Under the pieces are notes generated by a model. The model was not told where the DNA came from. It saw nothing but the letters and a program-made list of their open reading frames with translations, and ran no database searches. A stretch of 40,744 bases of DNA, from assembly GCA_934457145.1 (NCBI GenBank), contig CAKSHP010000021.1:1-40744 (forward strand), read 5' to 3'. Both the position numbers and the translations under genes were made by a program. The DNA comes from an uncultured Clostridia bacterium (lineage in GTDB: Bacteria; Bacillota; Clostridia; UBA1381; UMGS1253). Of this stretch, positions 1-8,842 are shown piece after piece (the first letter of the stretch is position 1; each line of letters starts with the position of its first letter).

Positions 1-123
1 GAGATAGAGTATGTATTTTGGAGTCGGTTTGTCTGCCGGAAACAAAATAAAAGGCAGAAATCTTGTCAGCATTGTTGCAAAAACAACTATGGCAATCGTT
101 GTGATTTGTTGGGTGAGCGTCAT
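1..123 (-). CDS. azlD: AzlD family branched-chain amino acid transport protein (partial)
   Basis: Only the first 41 codons are in the window; the gene runs off the left edge on the minus strand. The translation begins MTLTQQITTIAIVVFATML and continues with TRFLPFILFP, the typical first membrane helix and Arg-Phe-Pro segment of AzlD. The ATG at 123 has GGAAAGG about 10 bases upstream. It follows azlC by 27 bases in the same direction, the standard azlC-azlD arrangement. AzlD is the small membrane partner of AzlC in export of branched-chain amino acids and their analogues. The identification rests on a short N-terminus plus the neighbour. Confidence 0.8.
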   Translation of the reverse strand, partial: MTLTQQITTIAIVVFATMLTRFLPFILFPADKPTPKYILYL

Positions 124-150
124 AAAAAAATATCCTTTCCGCCGCAGATT

Positions 151-849
151 TTATGCGGCATTTCTTCTTTGCAGATTTTTTGAAAAACTCAAAGCCAAAA
201 GTATAATAATCATTGAAAAAACTATAAAATTGTCCCTGCCGAAAATAACAAGGCACAAAAGCGAAACCAAAACGCCCAAAACCGAGCTGAAATGATTTTT
301 TTCGCTTAGCCACTGCTGCGTGAAAATAACCGTAAACATTGCAGTCATAACAAAGTCAAGACCTTTTGTGTTAAAATGAACCAAAGAGCCGAGTATGCCG
401 CCTAAGGTGGAGCCTGTGAACCAGTATATATGATTAAGAAGCGTTACAAAAAACATAAACCAGCCTTTGTCGATATCTTCTGGAATGTTTGCGCTGCAAT
501 TTATGGAAAATGTTTCGTCACACATTCCGAATATCAAATAAAATTTCTTTTTGCCGGTGTTTTTGAATTTGTCAAGCATCGATATGCCGTAAAACAAATG
601 CCTTGCGTTTATCATAAGTGTCATTAAAAACGCGGCAAGAGGGTTAAACGCGCCCAAAAGCATATTTGCCGCAACAAACTCCATTGAGCCGGCAAATATA
701 GAAAGGCTCATAATCATAGGATACAAAAAAGAAAATCCCGACACGTTCATGTATACACCATATGTTATGCCAAGAAACCAAAACCCCGCAAATATCGGCA
801 GTGTATAGGGAAAAGCTGCTTTGAAAGCAGATAAAACCTTGTTTTTCAT
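151..849 (-). CDS. azlC: AzlC family branched-chain amino acid exporter large subunit
   Basis: A 232-residue hydrophobic protein with several membrane helices. It contains the AzlC hallmark segments FAGSMEFVAANML and NARHLFYGISM, and the FGMCDETF motif. Full length for the family. The ATG at 849 is preceded by TGAGGTAA. AzlC forms the transport channel and AzlD, just downstream on the same strand, is its partner. Together they export branched-chain amino acids or toxic analogues from the cytoplasm. A good sigma-A promoter lies upstream on the same strand. The true substrate in this organism is inferred from the family only. Confidence 0.9.
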   Translation of the reverse strand: MKNKVLSAFKAAFPYTLPIFAGFWFLGITYGVYMNVSGFSFLYPMIMSLSIFAGSMEFVAANMLLGAFNPLAAFLMTLMINARHLFYGISMLDKFKNTGKKKFYLIFGMCDETFSINCSANIPEDIDKGWFMFFVTLLNHIYWFTGSTLGGILGSLVHFNTKGLDFVMTAMFTVIFTQQWLSEKNHFSSVLGVLVSLLCLVIFGRDNFIVFSMIIILLALSFSKNLQRRNAA

Positions 850-883
850 AAAACATTACCTCAAAATAAATAAAATTGTATTA

Positions 884-912
884 AGTATACTATATTCATT
901 AAAAAAAGGCAA
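884..912 (-). promoter_or_regulatory. Sigma-A promoter of azlCD
   Basis: On the minus strand a -35 TTGCCT (912-907) is followed by 17 bases and a -10 TATACT (889-884). Transcription would start about 30 bases before the azlC ATG. No other gene on this strand lies between. Confidence 0.65.
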
Positions 913-1030
913 TAGCGCTATTTGCTTTTATATATTAAATCTGTTATGTTTTACTGCCGGCAAAATAAAGTTAAAAAAGTTAATAAAAAAGCAAAATAAT
1001 TTATAAAAAGCGTTATATTAAAGAAAATCA

Positions 1031-1059
1031 TTGCAAAAAATAAAAAAATATGATAAAAT
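1031..1059 (+). promoter_or_regulatory. Sigma-A promoter of gltX-glnS
   Basis: -35 TTGCAA (1031-1036), a 17-base spacer, and -10 TAAAAT (1054-1059). The start site would fall near 1066, giving a very short leader before the gltX ATG at 1092. The leader is too short for a T-box. Confidence 0.65.
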
Positions 1060-1091
1060 AAGTCCATATATATTTGAAAGGACATAAAGAT

Positions 1092-2753
1092 ATGGATAAA
1101 TTAAAAGAACTTGCAGATTTAATTTTCCCCGATGTGTCGGAAAATGACAGTATAGAGATGCTTGAAAAGATGTTTCCGCCAAGAAACTTAAAGGAGGGCG
1201 CAAAGGTAACGAGAATGGCGCCAAGCCCGACGGGTTCTATGCATATAGGCAATTTGTACGGTGCTGTTGCCGATGAACGTACTGCGCACACTTCGGGCGG
1301 AGAATTTATATTGAGAATAGAAGATACCGACGATAAGCGCCAGGTTGAAGGCGGCGTTGAAAAAATAATTAAATATTTTAAAAATTTTGGCCTTGAGTTT
1401 GATGAGGGCGCAACTGCCAACGGCGACAACGGCAGCTACGGACCGTACCGTCAGCGCCAAAGAGCAAAATTTTATCACATCGTGGCAAAAAAACTTGTTT
1501 TGGACGGCAGAGCATATCCGTGTTTTTGCAGCGAGGACGATTTAAAAAAAGCTCATGAAAAGCAGGAGGCCGCAAAGGAAAACTTCGGCTATTACGGAAA
1601 GTGGGCAGTGCACCGTGATATGGATGTATCCGAGGCGATTAAAAAAATAAAAAACGGCGAAAGCTTTGTTTTAAGATTTCGCTCGCTCGGCAATCCCGAA
1701 AAGAAAATCGATTTTAAAGACAGTATAAAAGGCAATTTGTCCTTCCCGGAAAACGATCAGGACTTTGTGCTTTTAAAGTCGGATAAAATACCCACTTATC
1801 ATTTTGCGCATGTTGTGGACGATCACTTTATGCGCGTTACCGATGTTATACGCGGCGAAGAATGGCTCTCGACGCTTCCGTGGCATGTGGAGCTTTGGAA
1901 CGCGTGCGGTTTCAAGCGTCCGAGATTTGCGCACACGGCTCAGGTTTTAAAGCTTGACGAGCAAACCGGAACGAAAAGAAAAATGTCTAAAAGAAAAGAT
2001 CCCGAAAGCACGCTGGAGTTTTATTTTGAAAAAGGTTATCCGGCAAAGAGCGTGCTTGAATATTTAATGACGCTTTTAAACTCCAACTTTGAGCAGTGGA
2101 GAAGTGCAAACAAAACCGCGTCATATAAGGATTTTGATTTTAAAACGTCTAAAATGGGTTCGTCGGGAGCGCTTTTTGACCTGGCAAAGTTTAACGATAT
2201 TTCAAAAAACGTTATCGCCAACATGACAGCAGAAGAAGTTTATGACGGCGTTTGCACATGGGCAAAAGAGTATGACAAAGATTTTTATAATTTGCTTTCG
2301 TCAAACGAAGAATATGCAAAACAGTTTTTTGCAATCGGCAGAGGCGGCAAAAAGCCGAGAAAGGATTTTGCCTGCTGGAGCGAGGTAAAAGAATTTGTTT
2401 TATATTTTTATGACGAGCTTTTTAAAGCCGATAACTCGCAGTATCCCGAAAATATTGCAGAGGATGAAAGAAAGACAATTTTAAAAGAATATATAAATAT
2501 TTATGATGCCGCCGATGACCAGAGCATGTGGTTTGCAAAAGTTAAAGAGCTTAGCGAAAAGCACGGCTATACATCGGACATGAAAGCCTACAAGGCAGAC
2601 CCCGGCGCATACAAAGGCTCCGTAACAGATGTGAGCACGGTTTTGAGAGTTGCAATAACGGGCAGAAAAAATTCTCCCGATTTGCAGAGCATATGCAACC
2701 TTTTGGGGTATGACACAGTTATAAACAGGCTGAAAAATGCAGCCGAAGCGTAA
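1092..2753 (+). CDS. gltX: Glutamyl-tRNA synthetase, long form
   Basis: A class I synthetase of 553 residues that charges tRNA with glutamate. The HIGH motif is HIGN at residues 51-54 within APSPTGSMHIGN; the second signature is KMSKR at 297-301. About 40 residues precede the nucleotide-binding fold, and the whole protein is longer than the common bacterial enzyme of roughly 480-500 residues. A Cys pair (YPCFC, 143-147) sits in the insertion between the two signatures. The ATG at 1092 is chosen because GAAAGG lies 10 bases upstream; an in-frame TTG at 1074 has no site. glnS follows after 10 bases. The pairing with glnS suggests that this enzyme charges tRNA-Glu rather than tRNA-Gln, which is inference. 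Confidence 0.9.
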   Translation: MDKLKELADLIFPDVSENDSIEMLEKMFPPRNLKEGAKVTRMAPSPTGSMHIGNLYGAVADERTAHTSGGEFILRIEDTDDKRQVEGGVEKIIKYFKNFGLEFDEGATANGDNGSYGPYRQRQRAKFYHIVAKKLVLDGRAYPCFCSEDDLKKAHEKQEAAKENFGYYGKWAVHRDMDVSEAIKKIKNGESFVLRFRSLGNPEKKIDFKDSIKGNLSFPENDQDFVLLKSDKIPTYHFAHVVDDHFMRVTDVIRGEEWLSTLPWHVELWNACGFKRPRFAHTAQVLKLDEQTGTKRKMSKRKDPESTLEFYFEKGYPAKSVLEYLMTLLNSNFEQWRSANKTASYKDFDFKTSKMGSSGALFDLAKFNDISKNVIANMTAEEVYDGVCTWAKEYDKDFYNLLSSNEEYAKQFFAIGRGGKKPRKDFACWSEVKEFVLYFYDELFKADNSQYPENIAEDERKTILKEYINIYDAADDQSMWFAKVKELSEKHGYTSDMKAYKADPGAYKGSVTDVSTVLRVAITGRKNSPDLQSICNLLGYDTVINRLKNAAEA

Positions 2754-2763
2754 GGAGAAGGTT

Positions 2764-4425
2764 ATGGAAGAAATTAAAACAACTAATTTTATACATGAAA
2801 TTATTGATGAAGATATTAAAAACGGCTTGAAAGAACGCATCCACACCCGCTTTCCGCCCGAGCCGAACGGATATCTTCATATCGGCAGTGCAAAAGCTAT
2901 ATGGATAAACTACAGCACCGCAAAAAAATATAACGGACTTTTTAACCTTCGTTATGACGACACAAATCCCGTTAAAGAAGACGATGAATATGTTACGGCC
3001 ATCGAGGAGGATTTAAAGTGGCTCGGTGCTGTGCCGGACAATATTTTTTACGGTTCCGATTATTTTGACAAATGCTATGAGTTTGCGGTTAAGCTTATAA
3101 AAGACGGCAAAGCATATGTTTGCGATCTTAGCGTTGAACAGATGCATGAATACCGCGGAACTCTTACGGAGCCGGGAAAACCCAGTCCGTACCGCGACCG
3201 CAGCATTGAAGAAAATCTCGACTTGTTTGAAAGAATGAAAAACGGCGAATTTGCCGACGGCAGCCGTACGCTCAGAGCAAAAATCGATATGTCGTCGCCG
3301 AATATGAATATGCGCGATCCGGCAATATACAGAATACTTCATGTTTCTCACCACAGACAGGGCGATAAATGGTGCATATATCCGCTTTACGATTTTGCGC
3401 ACCCCATTCAGGACGCTTTGGAGGGCATAACTCATTCGCTTTGTTCAATCGAATTTGAAAACCACCGTCCGCTTTATGAGTGGGTGGTTGACAATATAGG
3501 CTTTGATCCCAAACCTAAGCAGAGAGAGTTTGCCAGATTAAACGTTACACACACGGTTATGAGCAAGCGTTATTTAAGAGCGCTCGTTGAGCAGGGGCTT
3601 GTCGACGGCTGGGACGATCCGAGAATGCCGACTCTTTGCGCACTTCGCAGAAGAGGCTATTCTCCCGAGTCTATTTTTGAATTTGTTAAACGTTCGGGCG
3701 TTTCAAAGGCGCTTTCGCTTTGCGATATAGAATTTTTGGAACACTGCATAAGAGAAGAACTTAACAAAACAGCGCCCCGCCGCATGGCAGTTATTGATCC
3801 TGTCGAGGTTGAAATAACAAACTACGATGAAGATAAATGCGAATATTTTGAGGTTTCAAACAATCCCGAAGATGAAAATGCGGGCACGAGAAAAGTTGCA
3901 TTTTCAAAGCATTTATATATTGAAAGAGAAGACTTTTCCGACAATCCGCCCCCGAAGTTTAAGCGTTTAAAGCCGGGGAGCGAAGTCAGACTTATGGGCG
4001 CATACATCGTAAAGTGCGACGAGGTTATATATGATGAAAACAAAAACGTTGTAAAGCTTTTGTGCAGCGCAGATCTGGAAACAGGCGGCAAAAATCCGTC
4101 TGACGGACGAAAAGTTAAAGGCACAATTCACTGGGTGAGCAAGGCGCATTCGATAGAAAAAGAAGTAAGGCTTTATAATAATTTGTTTACAATAGAGGAT
4201 ACTAACGCGATTCCCGAAGATAAAACCTATAACGACTATTTAAATCCCGAATCGCTTATAGTTAAAAAAGGCGCAAAGCTTGAAGCTTCTCTTGCAGACG
4301 CAAAAGAGGCAGAAAAGTTCCAGTTTGTCAGAACGGGATATTTTTGCGTTGATATTCATGATAAAAACGTTATGAACAGAGTTGTTACGCTAAAAGACAG
4401 CTTTAAGAAAACGCTTGCAAAATAA
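2764..4425 (+). CDS. glnS: Glutaminyl-tRNA synthetase
   Basis: A 553-residue class I synthetase that attaches glutamine to tRNA-Gln. The N-terminus has FPPEPNGYLHIGSAKA (HIGS, 39-42), characteristic of GlnRS. The second signature VMSKR is at 265-269, and the C-terminal half holds the anticodon-binding beta barrels. The ATG at 2764 follows AAGGAGAAGG; an ATG at 2737 overlaps gltX and lacks a site. It is co-transcribed with gltX and ends at a strong terminator. Most Firmicutes make Gln-tRNA indirectly through GatCAB. A dedicated GlnRS is found in only part of the Clostridia and is usually considered acquired. Confidence 0.93.
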   Translation: MEEIKTTNFIHEIIDEDIKNGLKERIHTRFPPEPNGYLHIGSAKAIWINYSTAKKYNGLFNLRYDDTNPVKEDDEYVTAIEEDLKWLGAVPDNIFYGSDYFDKCYEFAVKLIKDGKAYVCDLSVEQMHEYRGTLTEPGKPSPYRDRSIEENLDLFERMKNGEFADGSRTLRAKIDMSSPNMNMRDPAIYRILHVSHHRQGDKWCIYPLYDFAHPIQDALEGITHSLCSIEFENHRPLYEWVVDNIGFDPKPKQREFARLNVTHTVMSKRYLRALVEQGLVDGWDDPRMPTLCALRRRGYSPESIFEFVKRSGVSKALSLCDIEFLEHCIREELNKTAPRRMAVIDPVEVEITNYDEDKCEYFEVSNNPEDENAGTRKVAFSKHLYIEREDFSDNPPPKFKRLKPGSEVRLMGAYIVKCDEVIYDENKNVVKLLCSADLETGGKNPSDGRKVKGTIHWVSKAHSIEKEVRLYNNLFTIEDTNAIPEDKTYNDYLNPESLIVKKGAKLEASLADAKEAEKFQFVRTGYFCVDIHDKNVMNRVVTLKDSFKKTLAK

Positions 4426-4470
4426 TTAAAGAGGCATGTTGTGTTTAACTTTTTAAAGCCTCAAAAGGGC

Positions 4471-4503
4471 GCGGGGCAGAAAACATTTTGCCCCGCTCTT
4501 TTT
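4471..4503 (+). terminator. Rho-independent terminator after glnS
   Basis: A perfect 8-bp GC stem (GCGGGGCA at 4471-4478 with TGCCCCGC at 4489-4496) encloses a 10-base loop and is followed by a T-rich run. It ends the gltX-glnS transcript and lies just before the next gene. Confidence 0.85.
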
Positions 4504-4523
4504 GTAATGAAACGGAGATTTTT

Positions 4524-4955
4524 ATGCAAATATTTATCGATGCCGACGCGTGCCCGGTTGTGGACATAGCTGTAAGGCTTTGCAAAAAATATAATAAAAA
4601 ATGCACAATAGTTTGCGATTATGCGCATAATATCACTAAAGACGGAGCAAAAACGATTATCGTTTCAAAAGGAGCCGACAGCGCAGATTTTAAGATTGCA
4701 AATCTTATAAATGCGGGCGATATTGTTATAACTCAGGACTACGGTCTTGCGGCTATGTGCATGGCAAAAAACGCAAAAATAATTAATCAGGACGGTCTTT
4801 TGTATACGAAAGACAATATAGACGGATTGCTTTTTTACCGCAGCGAAGCAAGAAAAATGCGCGCCGCCGGCAAAAAATGTACGCATATTAAAAAGCGCAC
4901 GAAAGAAAGCGATAAACATTTTGAACAGGAGTTTGAAAAGCTGATTAAATGCTAA
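4524..4955 (+). CDS. YaiI/YqxD family protein (DUF188, UPF0178)
   Basis: A 143-residue protein matching the YaiI/YqxD family over its full length. It opens with MQIFIDADACPV, the family signature. It continues with IVSKGADSADFKI and VITQDYGLAAMC, and ends with a basic KRTKESDKHFEQEFEKLI segment. The fold is thought to be PIN/NYN-like, with clustered aspartates (D-A-D and SADF, TQDYG) consistent with a nuclease, but the function is not established. The ATG at 4524 follows CGGAG. The following dehydrogenase starts 14 bases after the stop, so the two are probably co-transcribed. Confidence 0.85.
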   Translation: MQIFIDADACPVVDIAVRLCKKYNKKCTIVCDYAHNITKDGAKTIIVSKGADSADFKIANLINAGDIVITQDYGLAAMCMAKNAKIINQDGLLYTKDNIDGLLFYRSEARKMRAAGKKCTHIKKRTKESDKHFEQEFEKLIKC

Positions 4956-4969
4956 AGGAGAGGTTTATC

Positions 4970-5722
4970 ATGAAAGCACTTGTGACGGGAGCAAGCTCGG
5001 GCATAGGAAGAGATATTGCCCGTGTTTTATATAAAAAAGGTATATCGGTTATTATATCCGCGCGCAGCGCCGATAAGCTGCAAAGCCTTAAAGATGAGCT
5101 TGGAAAAGATGTAAAAATCATAGTGTGCGACTTATCAGCAGAAAACGGCGTATACGAACTGTATGAAAAAACAAAATCCGAAAATATCGATATTTTGATA
5201 AACAACGCGGGGTTTGGGCTTTTCGGGAATTTTAGTAAAACGGATCTGGCGCGCGAGATGCAAATGGTTGATTTAAACGTTAAAGCACTGCATATTTTAA
5301 CAAAGCTGTTTTTAAAAGACTTTGTTAAAAAAGATAAAGGATATATTTTAAACGTTGCATCATCTGCCGGTCTTATGCCGGGAGGGCCTTTAATGGCTGC
5401 GTATTATGCAACTAAGGCATATGTCGTGAGCCTGACAAATTCTCTTGCGGAGGAGCTTAGGCAAAAAGGAAGCGGCGTTTCGGTTTCAGCGCTTTGCCCC
5501 GGACCTGTTGACACTAATTTTAATAACACGGCGGGAGTAAGCTTTTCGGTAAAACCGCTTTCAAGCGCAGATGTTTCGCGCCATGCCATTTGCAAAATGT
5601 TTTCAAAAAAACAAATTATTATCCCCGGCGTGCAAATGAAATGCGCAAATTTTTTCAAGCGGTTTTTAACAACCAAATTCCTTTTAAAATGCGCGTATAA
5701 TATACAAAAACGAAAAAAATAA
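4970..5722 (+). CDS. Short-chain dehydrogenase/reductase (SDR)
   Basis: A 250-residue classical SDR. It has the NAD(P) motif TGASSGIG (6-13), NNAG (78-81), a catalytic Ser in NVASSAG (about 132), and the Tyr-Lys pair of YYATK (Y145, K149). The segment after the active site, with CPGPVDTNF, is also typical. ISARS after the second strand (Arg at 32) suggests NADP preference. The ATG at 4970 has AAAGGAGAGG upstream and gives the natural N-terminus; an in-frame ATG seven codons earlier overlaps the previous gene. The substrate cannot be told from sequence. A palindromic terminator follows directly. Confidence 0.88.
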   Translation: MKALVTGASSGIGRDIARVLYKKGISVIISARSADKLQSLKDELGKDVKIIVCDLSAENGVYELYEKTKSENIDILINNAGFGLFGNFSKTDLAREMQMVDLNVKALHILTKLFLKDFVKKDKGYILNVASSAGLMPGGPLMAAYYATKAYVVSLTNSLAEELRQKGSGVSVSALCPGPVDTNFNNTAGVSFSVKPLSSADVSRHAICKMFSKKQIIIPGVQMKCANFFKRFLTTKFLLKCAYNIQKRKK

Positions 5723-5744
5723 AAAAGCGCCGCGGCGCTTTTTT
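5721..5744. terminator. Bidirectional terminator between convergent genes
   Basis: A perfect 24-bp palindrome: six A, a GC core (GCGCCG with CGGCGC), then six T. It serves the plus-strand dehydrogenase and the minus-strand enolase-superfamily gene, which converge here. Confidence 0.85.
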
Positions 5745-5758
5745 ATTTTTAAAATCAA

Positions 5759-7132
5759 TTAACTCCACTCGCGGTCATTTGCCCACTCTTTGTTCCATTC
5801 GTCCGTAGGCTCCCACTGACCGGGGTATTTATCGTGGATATGTTTTGAGATAAGCTCTTCGTTTAAAGATTCAATTCCCAAACCGGGCTTGTCGGAAACT
5901 TTTATAAATCCGTCTTTGATAAGCGGATTATCAATGCCGTTTGCCAAATCGTTCCACCACGGAATATCCGAAGAATGATATTCAACCGCCAAAATGTTCT
6001 GGATTGCCGCTGCGCAGTGAATTGCCGCCATGCAGGCAACCGGGCTTTCTGCCATATGTATTGCCATTGCAACACCGTACTTATCGCACATGTTTGCAAG
6101 TTTTTTCGTTTCGAGCGCTCCGCCGATTGTTAAAAGGTCGGGATGAACAACGCTCACTCCGCCGGACGACATTAAAGGCTCGAAGTTTTCGGCAAGGAAA
6201 ATATCTTCGCCCGTGCAAATCGGAACGCAGCAGGAATTTGCTATTTTAACATAGTGGTTTGTGTAGTGCCAGGGGGCAATATCTTCAATCCATGCAATGT
6301 TGTATTTTTCAAGACGGCGCGCAAACATTATGCAGTCCTCAATATTTATATGACCGAAATGATCTATCGCAAGCGGCACTTCATAGCCTATCACATCGCG
6401 AACCTCTTTAACATAGTTTTCAAGATAGTCCATGCCCTTTTGAGTTAAATGAATTCCTGTTGCATAATGCGGAATTGTGAAGGTTTCATAGTTTTTGCCG
6501 AGCATCATGTCCATATCTATCGAACCTTTTTGGTGGTTTATTGCTTTCATTGAATATTTTTTAATATCCTCCAAAAATCCGATAGGCGCATTAAGACAGC
6601 CCGGTTCGTCGAGCATAAGCTCAATTCCTAAATCCATCTTCAAAAATGTAAATCCTTTTTCAATTCTCTTTTGCAAAGCTTTTCCCATATCTGTGCCGGT
6701 GTGCTTGCCGTCAACATCTGTGTCGCAATACATTCTTACCTTGTCGCGGTATTTTCCGCCGAGCATCTGATATAAAGGCACTCCCCATGCCTTGCCGGCT
6801 ATGTCCCAAAGAGCAATTTCAATTCCGCTCACGCCTCCGCCCTGACGGCTGTGGCCGCCGAACTGCTTTATACGGCGGAAAAGCTTTTCAACGTTGCACG
6901 GATTTTCGCCTAAAAGTCTGCTTTTAAGCATAAGCGCATATGTTGCGCTTGAAGCGTCGCGCACTTCTCCGTAGCCGACGATGCCCTGGTTTGTGTAAAC
7001 CTTAATTAACGGGCAGTGTTTCGGTGCGCCGTTTAAATTTGTTACTCTTATGTCTGTTATTTTCAGCTCCGACGGCGAAGAATGAGTGTTCACATTTTCG
7101 CTTATCAGCTCGTTTAAATTAGTGTTTGCCAA
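5759..7132 (-). CDS. Enolase-superfamily enzyme, probable acid-sugar dehydratase
   Basis: A mandelate racemase/muconate lactonizing-type protein of about 457 residues (numbered from the TTG at 7132). The metal ligands are visible as D257 (AIDHFG), E283 (WIED) and E309 (TGED). A Lys is at 165 (LKMD) and the His-Asp dyad is H359 (AIHMAES) with D332 (HPDLL). This is the mandelate racemase subgroup, whose members usually dehydrate sugar acids such as galactonate or gluconate. It is longer than the usual 380-420 residues because of an insertion at roughly 170-235. For the start, GAAAGG is only 2 bases from the ATG at 7141 but 11 from the TTG at 7132; a GTG at 7192 is also open. It is divergent from an AraC regulator that probably controls it. 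Confidence 0.85.
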   Translation of the reverse strand: MANTNLNELISENVNTHSSPSELKITDIRVTNLNGAPKHCPLIKVYTNQGIVGYGEVRDASSATYALMLKSRLLGENPCNVEKLFRRIKQFGGHSRQGGGVSGIEIALWDIAGKAWGVPLYQMLGGKYRDKVRMYCDTDVDGKHTGTDMGKALQKRIEKGFTFLKMDLGIELMLDEPGCLNAPIGFLEDIKKYSMKAINHQKGSIDMDMMLGKNYETFTIPHYATGIHLTQKGMDYLENYVKEVRDVIGYEVPLAIDHFGHINIEDCIMFARRLEKYNIAWIEDIAPWHYTNHYVKIANSCCVPICTGEDIFLAENFEPLMSSGGVSVVHPDLLTIGGALETKKLANMCDKYGVAMAIHMAESPVACMAAIHCAAAIQNILAVEYHSSDIPWWNDLANGIDNPLIKDGFIKVSDKPGLGIESLNEELISKHIHDKYPGQWEPTDEWNKEWANDREWS

Positions 7133-7192
7133 AGTTATCATATCCTTTCCGAATATATAATTTTTATTTGTCAAATATTTATTTAAAAACAC

Positions 7193-7221
7193 TTGACTTT
7201 TTTATTGCCTGAATATAATAT
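7193..7221 (+). promoter_or_regulatory. Sigma-A promoter of the AraC regulator gene
   Basis: -35 TTGACT (7193-7198), a 17-base spacer, and -10 TAATAT (7216-7221). It points away from the enolase-superfamily gene. I could not define an equally good minus-strand promoter in this divergent region, as expected for an activator-dependent gene. GTCAA (7170-7174) and TTGAC (7193-7197) form a spaced inverted repeat that could be an operator. Confidence 0.65.
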
Positions 7222-7315
7222 ATAATAAAAAGAGGGCTTCTGTCTACAAATAAGTTTCAAACTTTTTTACATATATTTCGATATTGCATAAAAAAAGAAA
7301 GACGGGTGACAAAAA

Positions 7316-8182
7316 ATGGTGTTTAATGAGAAAAAAATTATCTCCGACGGAGGACAGACACTTTTAAAAATATTTCATTCGGCAGTTGAACCGGGAGATA
7401 GAGTTTACAGAAAACATCATCACACGGAGTTTGAGATTTCCGTTTTTGAAGGCGGCAGCGGAATATACAGCGTTTACGATAAAAAGTATTTCTTTAATGA
7501 GGGCGATGTGTTTTTATTTGCAAGCAATGAAGAACACTGTATAACAAAAATAGATGCATTCTCGCCGATGAACCTTTTAAATCTGCACTTTGAACCAAGG
7601 TTTGTGTGGAGTTCGGGAAACGACATGTTTGATTTTAAATTTCTAAATATTTTCACAAACAGAAATGAAAAGTTTGAAAATAAGCTTGATAAAAATCACG
7701 CGTCAACAAAAAAAATCCGCAGTCTTATTAAAAAAATAGAAACCGAGCTTGATAATAAAGACGAGGAGGCAAAGCTGTTTGCAAAGGCGTTTTTGCTTGA
7801 AATTCTGGCAACTGCCTCAAGAGATTTCGGGTATGTAAAGAAAAATGCAAAAAATGAAGTGTTTAAATCAACGGGAATTGCGGGAATAGAAAAATCGATT
7901 GACTATATAAATAAAAACTTATCACAGCCACTGTCGCTTGATGAGCTTGCTGATGTTGCAAAAATGAGCAGAACATATTTTTGCACGGTGTTTAAAAAGC
8001 TAAACGGTATATCCCCGTGGGATTATATCACAATAAAGCGCATAGAAAAATCAATCGGGCTTATAAAAAACGAAAATATGAGCATGCTTGAGGTTGCCTG
8101 TGCGTGCGGCTTTAACAACTCAACAAACTTTAACCGCAGCTTTAAAAAAGTAACCGGAAAAACTCCCGGGGAGTACAGATAA
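7316..8182 (+). CDS. AraC family transcriptional regulator with N-terminal cupin
   Basis: A 288-residue regulator. Residues about 20-85 form a cupin sensor with the metal-like HHHTEFEI segment and GDVFLFASNEEH. The last 100 residues form the double helix-turn-helix: LSLDELADVAKMSRTYFCTVFKK, then VACACGFNNSTNFNRSFKKVTGKTPGEYR. The ATG at 7316 follows GGGTGA by 6 bases. It lies divergent to the enolase-superfamily gene, so it most likely responds to a sugar or sugar acid and switches that gene. The ligand is unknown. It converges with yigZ with only two bases between stop codons. Confidence 0.9.
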   Translation: MVFNEKKIISDGGQTLLKIFHSAVEPGDRVYRKHHHTEFEISVFEGGSGIYSVYDKKYFFNEGDVFLFASNEEHCITKIDAFSPMNLLNLHFEPRFVWSSGNDMFDFKFLNIFTNRNEKFENKLDKNHASTKKIRSLIKKIETELDNKDEEAKLFAKAFLLEILATASRDFGYVKKNAKNEVFKSTGIAGIEKSIDYINKNLSQPLSLDELADVAKMSRTYFCTVFKKLNGISPWDYITIKRIEKSIGLIKNENMSMLEVACACGFNNSTNFNRSFKKVTGKTPGEYR

Positions 8183-8184
8183 GA

Positions 8185-8817
8185 TTATTTTTCTTCTTTT
8201 AAAAGGTATTGCGTACCTATGCGGCTGCACACGGCTTTTGCGTTTGAGATGTCTGTTATAAATGATATAAAATTGTCGGTATCATCGGTTTCGCAGTAAA
8301 CATACATGTTAACGTCCGCGTCATATATTGTGTCTTTTACGGTGTAGCCCCGGGCAAGCGTTTCGTAGGAAACCTTGCCGTAGGTGGTGTAGTCGGTTTT
8401 GATTTTTATTATGTCACAAAGGGTTTTTGTAACTATTTTTGCTTTGTCAATGCCAAGCTTTGCGCTTGCGCCGTAAGCTCTCACCAGCCCTCCTCCGCCG
8501 AGCAGAATTCCGCCGAAATAGCGCGTTATGACAAGGGCAACGTTTGTTAAATTTTCTTTTTTTAAAACGTCGAGCGCCGGTATGCCGGCAGTGCCGGAGG
8601 GTTCGCCGTCGTCGCTGTAACGGCAGATATTGTTTTTTGATATTATATATGCATACACGTTGTGTGACGCGTTTCGGTTTTCGCTTCTTATTCTTTCTAA
8701 AAATTCAAGAGCCTGAGCCTCAGTCTCAACGGGGCACACGCTTGCTATAAAGCGGCTCTTTTTTTCTGTCAGCTCGGCTGCGGCTTCGTTTGCCACGGTT
8801 TTGTATTTTTTTTGCAT
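8185..8817 (-). CDS. yigZ: YigZ/YvyE (IMPACT) family protein
   Basis: A 210-residue member of UPF0029/IMPACT. The N-terminal domain contains KKSRFIASV, the SHNVYAY segment, RYSDDGEPSGTAG and the GGILLGGGGLVRAYG glycine loop, which together are diagnostic. The C-terminal domain is the ferredoxin-like half seen in bacterial members. Eukaryotic IMPACT regulates the kinase GCN2; the bacterial function is not settled. The ATG at 8817 is 14 bases from a GAAAGG. It lies 25 bases downstream of hflX on the same strand, so it is probably in an hflX operon, a ribosome-related context. Confidence 0.9.
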   Translation of the reverse strand: MQKKYKTVANEAAAELTEKKSRFIASVCPVETEAQALEFLERIRSENRNASHNVYAYIISKNNICRYSDDGEPSGTAGIPALDVLKKENLTNVALVITRYFGGILLGGGGLVRAYGASAKLGIDKAKIVTKTLCDIIKIKTDYTTYGKVSYETLARGYTVKDTIYDADVNMYVYCETDDTDNFISFITDISNAKAVCSRIGTQYLLKEEK

Positions 8818-8842
8818 ACTTGAAAAATAGTCCTTTCAAAAA

